Source: Xenorhabdus mauleonii
GTDB taxonomy: Bacteria > Pseudomonadota > Gammaproteobacteria > Enterobacterales > Enterobacteriaceae
Length of the DNA stretch: 64,000 bases
NCBI RefSeq assembly: GCF_900113945.1
Contig: NZ_FORG01000019.1
Span: 1-64,000 of the forward strand
Direction of reading: 5' to 3'
Shown here: piece after piece, positions 16,117-24,061 of the stretch
Numbering within the stretch: the first letter of the stretch is position 1
Layout of the letters: each line of letters opens with the position of its first letter
Position numbers and translations under genes: made by a program
Notes under the pieces: model-generated
What the model saw: the letters and a program-made list of their open reading frames with translations, nothing else
What the model was told of the DNA's origin: nothing
Databases searched by the model: none

Positions 16117-16413
16117 TTATTTTTTGAGAATCAGGACCTTAATAGCACCGACTGAATCAGTAAGGTTGGTATTAGCACTTATGAATTCATAAGAAATTTG
16201 CCTATTTAGTAATAAAGCCCTTTCAGCAAGAGTAACTTGGGAATTAGAAGACAACTCATATCGTTTACCATTTACTGTTATTGTAACTACAAATTGACTA
16301 TCCTTATTATATGCTCTTATTTCCTCTATAAATCCTTTTTGCGCTTCTCCTTGAGCACCAAAAGCAACAACGGACATAAAAATTGATAATATAAAAATAT
16401 AAAATTTTTTCAT
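16117..16413 (-). CDS. Putative small B subunit (Shiga-B-like OB fold) of the AB toxin
   Basis: The 98-residue secreted protein immediately precedes the ADP-ribosyltransferase. A signal peptide of about 20-24 residues leaves about 75 residues, near the 69 of Shiga toxin B. By eye the order of elements is the same: GFIEEIRAYNKDSQFVVTI resembles the first strands of StxB, then NGKRYEL, a helix (LAERALLLNRQI) and closing strands. Unlike StxB there is no cysteine at all. AGGA seven bases upstream supports the start, and its TAA touches the A-subunit ATG. I infer a pentameric receptor-binding subunit. The similarity is weak in identity and not proven. Confidence 0.6.
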   Translation of the reverse strand: MKKFYIFILSIFMSVVAFGAQGEAQKGFIEEIRAYNKDSQFVVTITVNGKRYELSSNSQVTLAERALLLNRQISYEFISANTNLTDSVGAIKVLILKK

Positions 16414-17096
16414 ATCGGTTCCTATGATTTATTTTGTGAGATTAGACTAATGTTTGTTTTTATATTAAAATATGATTATTTACAGATTCAATCCTAACAC
16501 ATATAACAGATCAGAAAACCATCAAAAATACATTGTCCATTAAAATTAAATCAAGTATTGACATAAAAATTAACATATGGAAATACCCAAGGTTTTTTAT
16601 GCTCCTCAAATAATAATTAAAACACGTGCCCATTCTCCCGCAGGCTTTTTACTGCTCATTCCAACCCAGAATGAACAGGAGGCGTTCAATTTGGTCTAAT
16701 TATCGTAACACCACAGCCAATCCGTTTATTCCGTTTATTCCGTTTACTGAAAATCCCCTATCTATAATTAAAACGTGCCAAATATCGGTGCCAGACCTTC
16801 CGGGCTGCCTCATCATAAATACGGTAAATTTCCCTAATATGAAAGAGTGTATGCTAAATAAATATAGCGGATGACATTGTTAATGGATCGTTAACCTTAT
16901 AATAGGCAACAAAACTTTAAAACAGAAAGTTATTGTATCAAAATCTAATTTCAGTATCATTTATGATACATAGAATAAGTTACGTTAAATGTTACATTTC
17001 ATACGGCATAGAAACTAAAAAACAACCATGTACCACAAACGACCGTTTAAGAGACATATATCTGGATACTACCTTTATCAGTTATCAGGTGAATAA
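16414..17096. other. Gap of about 680 bases with a short tandem repeat and a palindrome
   Basis: No gene is called. A 40-codon frame at 16576-16698 (ATG without a ribosome site) and three 9-bp copies of attccgttt-like sequence (about 16719-16745) are present; both may be remnants. A 7-bp-arm palindrome, GTATCAT-TT-ATGATAC (16954-16969), with another GTATC upstream, lies about 130 bases before the resolvase. It could be a subsite of its res site. Confidence 0.4.
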
Positions 17097-17717
17097 ATGA
17101 AATTGGGTTATGTGCGAGTGTCAAAAAATGATGGTAGTCAGACGCTAGATTTACAGGTTGATGCTCTGATAGAAGCCGGTGTAGAAAAAGAATACATCTA
17201 CCAAGATTATGCATCGGGCAAACTTGAAAATCGCCCTGGTCTAGAATCTTGCCTTAAGGCATTAAGGCAAGGAGATATTTTGTTGGTTTGGAAATTAGAT
17301 CGCCTGGGCCGAGATTTAAAACACCTTATCAATACAGTGTATGATCTGTCAGAGCGCCAAATTGGGTTCAAGGTACTCACTGGCCAAGGAGCTGATATTG
17401 ATACTACAACGGCATCTGGCAAGCTGATATTTGGAGTTTTTGCCGCCTTAGCAGAGTTTGAAAGAGAGCAAATTCGAGAAAGAACCATTGCGGGATTAAA
17501 ATCAGCAAGAGCCAGAGGAAGACAGGGGGGGAGAAAATTCCTCTTAACAAAAACACAAGTTAGATTAGCTCAGGTCGCGATGAAAAACAAAGACACAACT
17601 ATGAGCGAATTATGTAGAGAACTAAACATATCGCGCCAATCTCTTTATCGTTATATTGGACCAAATGGCGAGTTAAGGGCACACGGTAAAAAAGTACTGG
17701 GTATAGTTGAAACTTAG
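17097..17717 (+). CDS. Serine resolvase/invertase
   Basis: The 206-residue protein is a small serine recombinase. It begins MKLGYVRVS, with the catalytic Ser9, followed by DRLGRDLKHL, GADIDTTTASGKLIFGVFAALAEFER and IRERTIAGL of the catalytic domain and long helix E. The C-terminal HTH contains MSELCRELNISRQSLYRYIG. The size fits Tn3-type resolvases and plasmid multimer-resolution enzymes. AGGTG lies five to six bases upstream of the ATG. The palindrome at 16954-16969 is a candidate res subsite. No transposase or terminal inverted repeats were seen nearby, so a plasmid-maintenance role is as likely as a transposon remnant. Confidence 0.9.
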   Translation: MKLGYVRVSKNDGSQTLDLQVDALIEAGVEKEYIYQDYASGKLENRPGLESCLKALRQGDILLVWKLDRLGRDLKHLINTVYDLSERQIGFKVLTGQGADIDTTTASGKLIFGVFAALAEFEREQIRERTIAGLKSARARGRQGGRKFLLTKTQVRLAQVAMKNKDTTMSELCRELNISRQSLYRYIGPNGELRAHGKKVLGIVET

Positions 17718-17812
17718 TTAATATAAAAAGCAATAGAAAGGCATTAGATTAAATCTGTAATTCTTCTTATGAAAAAACTATCAAAGTGATCGCACAACAA
17801 GAGGATGACATT

Positions 17813-18172
17813 ATGATTCAGAAAGAAAAAGATTTTGACGAAGCATTAAAAGCAACATTTCGTCAGCCGGCTACGCGATTAGTTATCCCCAAAATTGAAG
17901 ATCCTTATAATCGTTTCTTTTTTCTGCTATTGCAATCAGATTGCCCATCATTACATGAATTTTGGGATCAAGATGAGAAAAAATGTGATGAACAAGGGCT
18001 ACTAGCTACATTACCGTCTCTTAACCACGGTGAAAATATCATGGCTAGATTTCTGATGGCTGTATGGTTCAGCGATAAACGTGAATTTGACATAAGAGAA
18101 GCGGCAGCAACATTAGATTTACCTCGGCGTCGTTTGATTGCAGAATGGCTGTCAGATCCGTTCTGGCCATGA
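17813..18172 (+). CDS. Hypothetical plasmid protein (119 residues)
   Basis: I do not recognise this protein. The chosen start follows AGAGGA eight bases upstream; an upstream in-frame ATG (17786) lacks a site. The C-terminal part, FDIREAAATLDLPRRRLIAEWL, resembles an HTH-like helix pair, so DNA binding is possible. It follows the resolvase by about 95 bases on the same strand and precedes a 54-residue small gene. No membrane segment is seen. Confidence 0.5.
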   Translation: MIQKEKDFDEALKATFRQPATRLVIPKIEDPYNRFFFLLLQSDCPSLHEFWDQDEKKCDEQGLLATLPSLNHGENIMARFLMAVWFSDKREFDIREAAATLDLPRRRLIAEWLSDPFWP

Positions 18173-18254
18173 GCACTTAACTTTATTGATAATCACACCA
18201 AATTCATACGCATCAAATAATACACACACAAAACATAACAGGTAATACATATCA

Positions 18255-18419
18255 ATGGCAGAAAAAATTCAACATGATGAACTTGAAGAAAAAATACAGA
18301 AATTTTTCAAAGAAAAAGGGTTTATCCAGCCCAAAAATGTTCAACTAATTGTCACCATTAAGGATAATGAAATCGCCAATATTGAGTTAAGTGAAGGGAC
18401 CCTACAACGAATACATTAG
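18255..18419 (+). CDS. Hypothetical 54-residue protein
   Basis: A short frame begins MAEKIQHDELEEKIQKFF and ends IELSEGTLQRIH. Charged helical residues are followed by a VQLIVTIKDNEIANIEL beta-like segment. It lies 82 bases after the preceding gene on the same strand. The ribosome site (CAGG, 12 bases upstream) is weak. The composition looks protein-like, so I call it a probable small gene of unknown role. Confidence 0.45.
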   Translation: MAEKIQHDELEEKIQKFFKEKGFIQPKNVQLIVTIKDNEIANIELSEGTLQRIH

Positions 18420-18540
18420 ATGAATAGTTCGGAATTAATATTCCAGAATGGCAACTAGTCATATTAAATTATCTTTGTTAAACAATAAGTTACATTATTA
18501 ATGCGATTTTTTTCAAAATAATCAAAAAGTGAATCACCAA

Positions 18541-18882
18541 ATGTCCATAAAAAAAAGAAAATTTTTTAACTTAAAAAATATGTTAATAATGTTAGCATTA
18601 ATTTTAAGTTATTTTTTATTTGTATTGCCTATAGTCTATTTTAGACTTGCACCCATATATCCACTTTGGATGGCAAAAGATGTCTATGTCAAACCGCCCG
18701 AAGAAAAAAACAGTGGTGTTGTTATGTCTGGTAAGGATGTAAGAAAAATTTGTGGTCTTCGTGATGTTGATGATCTTGAAACTAATGCCGATGTAGCTGT
18801 TAAGAAAAATGGCATTTTTGTTCTCTGCAAAAATGATTATTTTGATACTGTCTATCATGTTAGAAGAGATTTAGGTGAGTAA
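18541..18882 (+). CDS. Hypothetical single-pass membrane protein
   Basis: The 113-residue product has a Lys/Arg-rich start (SIKKRKFF), then one hydrophobic helix (about residues 15-33, LIMLALILSYFLFVLPIVYF), and an exposed C-terminal domain of about 75 residues. Two cysteines in that domain (KICGLRD and LCKNDYF) could form a disulfide in the periplasm. A GTG four codons upstream is an alternative start; neither has a clear ribosome site. It is not recognised. Confidence 0.45.
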   Translation: MSIKKRKFFNLKNMLIMLALILSYFLFVLPIVYFRLAPIYPLWMAKDVYVKPPEEKNSGVVMSGKDVRKICGLRDVDDLETNADVAVKKNGIFVLCKNDYFDTVYHVRRDLGE

Positions 18883-18903
18883 TTTCCTGTTATCAGGGCT
18901 CTG

Positions 18904-18934
18904 AAAAAAACAATAAAGCCCTCCTCAGAGGGCT
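18904..18934 (-). terminator. Rho-independent terminator of the XRE gene
   Basis: On the minus strand AGCCCTC-TGAG-GAGGGCT is followed by TTATTGTTTTTTT. The stem overlaps the stop codon of the XRE regulator. Confidence 0.7.
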
Positions 18935-19299
18935 GTAAGATTATTTATAATAACTTTTATTTTTTTTAACGCTTCCTCATATTCTTCTTTCTTATTCTGA
19001 TTTTCTTTTAGCACAGACACCAAACTATTTTCCAATTCATTATAAGTATTGTTCTTTTTATGTAAGTTTAAGACTCTTTCCGAAAAGACATCATCTTCTA
19101 TATAAAAATAACATGCAGGAACATCTAAAATATCTGCCATCCGGCAAGCAACTTCATATGTAGGCGATACGAGCCCTTTTTCATAGCGGTAAATTCTTAA
19201 ACGAGCCTTTTCTGAATCTTCGACTCCTAACTTTTCTCCTAATTGGCTCTGAGTCAATCCTTTTGCTGTTCTAGCTGATAATAATCGATGTGGGTTCAT
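18925..19299 (-). CDS. XRE-family transcriptional regulator
   Basis: The 124-residue protein carries a classical N-terminal XRE HTH: LLSARTAKGLTQSQLGEKLG, then IYRYEKGLVSPTYEVACRMADILDVPACYFY. The C-terminal half (residues about 75-124) is charged and probably coiled, suited to dimerisation. The ATG at 19299 is chosen because the HTH then starts in the normal register; a start four codons upstream is possible. It is monocistronic with its own terminator. Its targets are unknown. No phage gene is nearby. Confidence 0.85.
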   Translation of the reverse strand: MNPHRLLSARTAKGLTQSQLGEKLGVEDSEKARLRIYRYEKGLVSPTYEVACRMADILDVPACYFYIEDDVFSERVLNLHKKNNTYNELENSLVSVLKENQNKKEEYEEALKKIKVIINNLTAL

Positions 19300-19538
19300 A
19301 TATAAAAACAATTTTCTAATTAACTTGACTATCTTCTACCACTGTTCCAAAATCAACGTTATATTCATGATATGAATCAGCTTCATGTTATGAATACATA
19401 AGATAAAAGACCTAAGCATCATTTACCTATGCTTCACCAGGGAAACAATACCTTATTATAAACTTAAGTTATTATAACAATAAGTAGCTTATATTCACCC
19501 CTCAAAGAGGGGTGAATAGGTTGCTTTAAGGCGGATTT

Positions 19539-20042
19539 ATGAGCTTTCTTCTAACTAAAGAAGGTATACAATATTTTGAAATAATTGATCGATTGACAGA
19601 ATTATCATGGGAAAATGATTCCATTGAATCTCTAGCAGAGCAAGTATGCGAAATTATTTCTTCATACACAAATGAAACGGAGGTTGGGATCAGTTGCATC
19701 ATGATCTTGTTAAGAAGGTTACAGGATAATGAAAACTCAATAAAAATAATATTCAAATATGAAAACACTGCCTTATTTGTCGTAAATAAATTTGGGAACG
19801 TTGAAATAATAGATCAATTATTAGAGTTACAATGGGAAAATGATTCCATTGAATCTTTAACAGAACAATTGCATAATATTATTTATTCACACCCAAATTA
19901 TACAGGGGCTGGAATAAAATCTGTTTATCTGTTATTTAAAGAACTACAAGAAAAAGAAACATCAGAAAAAATAAAATTCAAATACGAAGGAACAGCAGTG
20001 TGCTTGATTGATAAAGTTAAAGATAATCAATTTAAAAATTGA
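19539..20042 (+). CDS. Hypothetical protein made of two tandem copies
   Basis: The 167-residue protein consists of two repeats: residues about 12-86 and 88-160. Both contain EIIDxLxELxWENDSIESL, then a helix, a Leu-rich segment and a final IKxKYExTAxxxIxK. At the DNA level the segments around 19608-19630 and 19842-19864 are nearly identical (tgggaaaatgattccattga), so the duplication is fairly recent or selected. AAGGCGG lies seven bases upstream of the ATG. There is no signal peptide or membrane segment. The family is unknown. Confidence 0.6.
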   Translation: MSFLLTKEGIQYFEIIDRLTELSWENDSIESLAEQVCEIISSYTNETEVGISCIMILLRRLQDNENSIKIIFKYENTALFVVNKFGNVEIIDQLLELQWENDSIESLTEQLHNIIYSHPNYTGAGIKSVYLLFKELQEKETSEKIKFKYEGTAVCLIDKVKDNQFKN

Positions 20043-20073
20043 TAAATTTAATTAAAAATCAAGCATTACCTCA

Positions 20074-20192
20074 AAAATCCAATGAAACCATAGCTTATAG
20101 TTAGAGTATTTATGCTACAAAAAATCTGTCATATGATAAAAATTATGTAGATTAAAACTCACCAATTATATTGTATGGAATCATTGGATTTT
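20074..20192. repeat. Widely spaced 12-bp inverted repeat between convergent genes
   Basis: AAAATCCAATGA (20074-20085) recurs exactly in inverse orientation at 20181-20192, 95 bases apart. The pair brackets the gap between the two-repeat gene and the unknown minus-strand gene at 20204. It could be the ends of a tiny lost element or a paired terminator. Confidence 0.5.
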
Positions 20193-20203
20193 AAAAAAAT
20201 TAA

Positions 20204-21091
20204 TTAATATGCTTTTTTTTCATTTAATTTATCACCTATTTCTATTTTTTCTTCCATATCTATAATCAATCGTTGTAACATATTTACAAGCTCAAACATC
20301 AGTTGTTGAGCAGCTTCAAAATTTAATTTTAGAATGCTCACTTGACCGTTTACAATTCCTCCTTGAAGCATCGATTTTTCAAATCCTTTCTTTTTATTGT
20401 AATTTTTTATCATTTGTGAAATACGACGAGTAATAACCTTTTCTATATCAGGGTATTTTTTGTTATAAAATATGTGAGGGTGACTGTTAATAAATGGTTC
20501 CCATGAAAATAGAATATCATATCGATGGGAGTAACTTTTTTGCTTAGGTCGATAGTGCCATAAAACAATAAATGGAATTCCTATCCTTAAACATTTTTCA
20601 AAGTGATGTTGCCAAGAATTAGGAATAGCTCGACCTTCACATAAAATATAATAATCAAATGGTAATAGAGTTGGTACAGATAAGATAGGTGAGGTTTCTG
20701 TTAGGGCTGTGCTTGTAGCGCTACTCAACCATAATTTACGAACTTGATCTCTAACTGGATTAAGTGCGATGCAATACCAGTTTAACGGGATATAAACCGT
20801 CAATTGAGGTATGTTTTCTTTTATCCTTAGATAAGGTTTCGTAATTTTTAAAATCTCGTCAATTCGATTGTTATACTCTAAATTTTCTAACCAATTGATA
20901 AATTGTACAGCATCTACTGAACATAAGCATCCAAAACTTTTACCGTATTTGTATAAGGACCAATCAGATTGAGAAGAATATTGGTTCTGAACATATAGCA
21001 CCAAGCTTTGAACTAAAGCCTCTTGCTGGTCGGTTTTTATAGTAAATCTCTTACGTGGTTTTATCAATAAGTCAATGAATAGAGTTGGCAT
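20204..21091 (-). CDS. Hypothetical protein, 295 residues
   Basis: Not recognised. No signal peptide or membrane helix is evident. The central part (about 147-215) is rich in aromatic residues: FDYYILCEGRAIPNSW, IPFIVLWHYRP and YDILFSWEPFINSHPHIFY. The C-terminus (about 245-295) is helical and probably coiled. This alternation of hydrophobic strands and loops could be an alpha/beta domain, but I cannot name a family. It lies between the cargo region and the RepA replicon, transcribed toward the cargo. Confidence 0.5.
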   Translation of the reverse strand: MPTLFIDLLIKPRKRFTIKTDQQEALVQSLVLYVQNQYSSQSDWSLYKYGKSFGCLCSVDAVQFINWLENLEYNNRIDEILKITKPYLRIKENIPQLTVYIPLNWYCIALNPVRDQVRKLWLSSATSTALTETSPILSVPTLLPFDYYILCEGRAIPNSWQHHFEKCLRIGIPFIVLWHYRPKQKSYSHRYDILFSWEPFINSHPHIFYNKKYPDIEKVITRRISQMIKNYNKKKGFEKSMLQGGIVNGQVSILKLNFEAAQQLMFELVNMLQRLIIDMEEKIEIGDKLNEKKAY

Positions 21092-21560
21092 AGAGGATCT
21101 CTACTTATCTAAGCTTTTGATAACATATTAATATATTTGGAAATTAATTAAATCTTATTTATATAGAAATTTCCTAAAGCATCAAAAATGACTTCGCTAT
21201 TAGGCATGCAACCGCTTGCTCGAACAATGATAAACTATAACTCGACTCAAATCGAACCGGCTTTGGATTGAGAGGGCAATTAAGCAACGATCAGATTAAC
21301 CTCAAAAGCAAGTATAAAGTGTTTTTTGTGAATAATGTGAAGGCTGTAGAACGTAAGAATTTAAGGACTGGCGTCAAGAAAAAGTTGGAAAGAAGCCGTT
21401 TACTGAAAAAATATTTAAAATTCCAAAGCAATAAAAGAAAGTTAAATATTGCAGTATCAAAATTCAAATGTTTCCTTTTACGTCTTTATATCAAGGATCA
21501 GCAAAGGAATCCTGGGTTCTTCACTGGTTTTACACAAAAGCTGGCTCTCTGAAATAAAGA
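21092..21560. other. Gap with an uncertain Lys/Arg-rich frame
   Basis: A 94-codon plus-strand frame at 21268-21552, starting with TTG and lacking a clear ribosome site, encodes a Lys/Arg-rich peptide. I do not consider it well supported. A hairpin with GCTGGCT/AGCCAGC arms lies at about 21540-21586. Confidence 0.3.
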
Positions 21561-22148
21561 GTAACTCAGTAGGTTAGCCAGCGAGCCCGGCGTAAGCCGG
21601 CACAGGATCGGAATAGATCACTTAACCTCCCTCCACCCTATAGAGCCAGTCCATCTTATAGCGATAATTAAAGTTATATAAGCCCTGTAACCCCGGTGAG
21701 GGGCGTTAACGGCGTTACGACGTTAACGCCATGATTTCCGGGGCCTTAGCAACGGCAGTGTACTGCCGGGGCTTAGGGGGCTGTTATCTTTGATGCTATA
21801 GCAATTACCTGAGCACGTGGCCGTTAGGCCGCTGTATGCGAAGTCATTATTTGTTTTCACCGTTTTTCACAGTCTTTATTAAATAGAACAATTAGTTTTT
21901 TTTGAATAAAAGATAAGACGTAGTCTTGATTATCTTGCAGGTAAAAAGGTGATTATTTGCTGTTAATGCTTTGATCTTAATTGCAGGTAATTGTGTATAA
22001 GATTTTATTACACTGCTTTTATAGCTTCCATTACCCTTATGTTGGATTTTACTTTAATTGAAATGGGCGTTTATTGAACAAATGAAGAAGAGAGAAAAAC
22101 GCAGATACCGCCAACTAAGGCGGGAAATTTTAATTGCTACAAAAATAA
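21560..22148. other. Candidate replication origin region downstream of repA
   Basis: In IncFII/IncI/IncL/M plasmids the origin lies downstream of repA, which here is this segment. It contains a perfect 10-bp inverted repeat, GGCGTTAACG (21702-21711) with 21721-21730, enclosed by CCCCGG (21691-21696) and CCGGGG (21738-21743). A second hairpin, GGCAGT/ACTGCC (21754-21767), is flanked by GGGGCCTTAG-like direct repeats. A DnaA box TGTGTATAA (21992-22000, minus TTATACACA) is present, with AT-rich DNA around it. Exact origin position is not determined. Confidence 0.5.
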
Positions 22149-23096
22149 TCAGTGAATAATATCGGGTGGGGTATCAGGTTGAGCGGCCATCACCTCTGGT
22201 CCCAATTGTAATTGATACAATTCATTCCAAACTCGTTTTTCAAACTCAAGTTCAGTCATGGTGCTTAAGAGTTCAGGAGTAAGAGAATGCAGCAACCTGT
22301 TCGCCACTTTATATTTTCTATCATCAAATGGCAGGCGACTAAGAATTTTCTGTTGTTTCCTTTTTAAGGCTTCGGTACGGCGACGTACCAAAGTAGCTAG
22401 CCGGCATTGATTATACCAACGAGCCCGAGATGCTTTCACAGATAGCACTTCACCCGGTGCAACGATTCCCTCTGATTCTGCAACACGGCGTTCATACTGT
22501 TCAGCTCTTAACTTATCCATGTTAATACCCGTTAAACGCCAGCCAGCATCAGTGATAATGACATGTTTAGGAAAATAGATACCGTTCATGTAATCAAAAG
22601 ATTGTTCAGATTCAGGAATACTGAGAATTCCAAATTTAATCATTTCATCAATAACTCGTGATATCCGACTTAAAGTTACCATCGTATCAGGAATGACATT
22701 CCCTAGTTCGTCTTTTGGGCTCAGTCTCTCAGACAATTTTGTCAAATTGATAGTCACTATGCTGTTAGACAAATTTACTGTGTCTAACATAACAACAAAC
22801 AAGGCATCTAATAATGCACTACGCTCTGGGCGAAACCCTCTCTGACGTCCAACAACGGGGCGCATAAAAACAAAGTAGGGTGAGCGTGATGGTCGACGAC
22901 GGAATGACCATTGGCCAGTATTGCGATCTTTGATTACTAAATTTCGCTGTGCACGCCCAAGTTCACCTGGTAAAGGTTTATATCCCGTAGGGCGAGTATA
23001 GAATGGACTTGGACACTTGCACGCAGTAGAGTGATTACCTCGCCTGCGCTTGGTTGTTGGTCTTTTTTCTAAAGAGACTGTTGTTTTTTCAAACAC
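22149..23096 (-). CDS. repA: RepA replication initiator, IncFII/IncI/IncL/M family
   Basis: The 315-residue basic protein fits the RepA_IncFII family: ERSALLDALFVVMLDTVNL, ISRVIDEMIKFGILSI, and GIYFPKHVIITDAGWRLTGI align by eye with the family core, followed by a long basic helical C-terminus. It initiates plasmid replication at the origin just downstream. It starts at GTG, overlapping the stop of a 17-codon leader peptide, so translation should be coupled as in IncI RepY-RepZ. Upstream is the hairpin with a TTGGCGG loop and an antisense promoter. The N-terminus (residues 1-60) is Arg/Lys-rich and more variable than the core. Confidence 0.85.
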   Translation of the reverse strand: MFEKTTVSLEKRPTTKRRRGNHSTACKCPSPFYTRPTGYKPLPGELGRAQRNLVIKDRNTGQWSFRRRPSRSPYFVFMRPVVGRQRGFRPERSALLDALFVVMLDTVNLSNSIVTINLTKLSERLSPKDELGNVIPDTMVTLSRISRVIDEMIKFGILSIPESEQSFDYMNGIYFPKHVIITDAGWRLTGINMDKLRAEQYERRVAESEGIVAPGEVLSVKASRARWYNQCRLATLVRRRTEALKRKQQKILSRLPFDDRKYKVANRLLHSLTPELLSTMTELEFEKRVWNELYQLQLGPEVMAAQPDTPPDIIH

Positions 23097-23142
23097 CAGT
23101 ACCTGCGCTTATGGCAGAATCATATTGATCTAAGTCGTACAT
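23089..23142 (-). CDS. RepA leader peptide (RepY/RepB type)
   Basis: A 17-codon frame, MYDLDQYDSAISAGTGV, ends in TGA that overlaps the repA GTG. Its middle contains CTGCCA (23112-23117). This can pair with TGGCGG of the upstream hairpin loop (one G-U), as in the pseudoknot that activates RepZ translation in IncI plasmids. Translation of the leader would keep the repA start accessible. Confidence 0.7.
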   Translation of the reverse strand: MYDLDQYDSAISAGTGV

Positions 23143-23152
23143 GCGTTATAAT
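23125..23152 (+). promoter_or_regulatory. Promoter of the antisense RNA
   Basis: TTGATC (23125-23130) and a perfect TATAAT (23147-23152), 16 bases apart, face into the antisense hairpin. This position matches the inc RNA promoter of IncI/IncL/M replicons. Confidence 0.75.
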
Positions 23153-23158
23153 CCTCAA

Positions 23159-23250
23159 CAGGCACCCTAAACTAATGGGCAGCGCCTGCTTTTTTATCCC
23201 CTGATATCTTTCCTGGTCCGCCAAGATTGAGAAGATATCGGGGGATTTTG
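23159..23250 (+). ncRNA. Antisense RNA controlling repA (inc RNA)
   Basis: The transcript would begin near 23159 and end at the hairpin 23196-23246, followed by TTTT. The hairpin has arms 196-210 and 232-246, with a G-U pair at the bulge, and a 21-nt loop containing TCCGCCAAGA. The opposite strand loop reads TTGGCGGA, the conserved recognition motif of IncI/IncB/IncL/M replicons. The RNA would bind the repA leader, block pseudoknot formation and set copy number and incompatibility. Confidence 0.8.
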
Positions 23251-23926
23251 CATTTATAAGGCTCTAACTCTGAGCCTATTCATCCTAAGCATTTAAGGAT
23301 ATGCCCTATCCAATTACGGAAAGTGGCTTGAAGCCCCTTTCAATCGCATTTTTATGCGCCTGCCAGATCTCTAGCTTAATAAAAATTTAGCACAATATTT
23401 TGCAAATATTACCGTATTTTTAAAGGGATGCAACCAAACTATCATTAAATCCCTTTTTCCATCAGAAAGCCCACTAACTCGCATTTTCCACTACTCATGA
23501 ACAGTTCGTCAAGCAAACTCACAACAATAAAATCAGTGTAAAGATAAACCTTAGTAATCTAAATTTACCGGAAAAAACATCGAATCGTTGTTTAACCAAC
23601 CAATGCAAGCCTATAAAACAAGCAATCGAAAAAAAATTTAACAGTAGATATTTATTCTGTATTTTTACTTTAATGTCTAAATTCATCTGTAAAAATGATC
23701 CTTGGTAAATTTTTTTATCTTTAAATTACCCTTAACAGAACTTAATAACTGTTTTTTGTTGGTTTACAAAATTTATGAATTCAATAAATCATTTTACAAC
23801 AGATTAAATTGAAAATACTATTCCATACAGACATAAACCCATGTTAGCTCGGATAGTAAATACTCCTATTTTCTACCCATCAAAACAGTTCAGGCTAAAG
23901 CGCAGTCATAGTTAAGGGGAAAATCA
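23251..23926. other. AT-rich gap between the replicon and the transfer region
   Basis: About 680 bases without a supported gene. It should contain the repA promoter on the minus strand and the transfer-operon promoter on the plus strand. I could not assign either with confidence. Confidence 0.5.
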
Positions 23927-24013
23927 ATGCCTATCTCCTCTATATTAAATTTTTGCCAATTGCATTCCTTGGGTGCGATTTTGGCGGAGCCTGTCCTTTA
24001 CACCGCGCTTTAA
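23927..24013 (+). CDS. 28-codon leader ORF before the transfer operon
   Basis: A short frame (MPISSILNFCQ...LYTAL) has a strong AAGGGG site seven bases before its ATG and ends 48 bases before the RfaH-like gene. The peptide has no known family. Within it lies GGCGGAGCCTG (23983-23993), which resembles the ops pause element recruiting RfaH-type factors. The ORF may be regulatory rather than make a functional peptide. Confidence 0.4.
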   Translation: MPISSILNFCQLHSLGAILAEPVLYTAL

Positions 24014-24061
24014 TATTCTTCTGCAGTTCTTCATTTCATCATTGGGAAACATTAGAACATC

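Noticed and set aside
16626-16874. 82-codon plus-strand frame with a PFIPF repeat
   Set aside because: It is produced by a short tandem DNA repeat and has no ribosome site.
21268-21552. 94-codon Lys/Arg-rich plus-strand frame
   Set aside because: TTG start, no clear ribosome site and no recognisable domain; kept only as a note in the gap entry.
22082-22159. 25-codon plus-strand frame MKKREKRRYRQLRREILIA...
   Set aside because: It overlaps the 3' end of repA on the other strand and lacks a ribosome site; too short to support.
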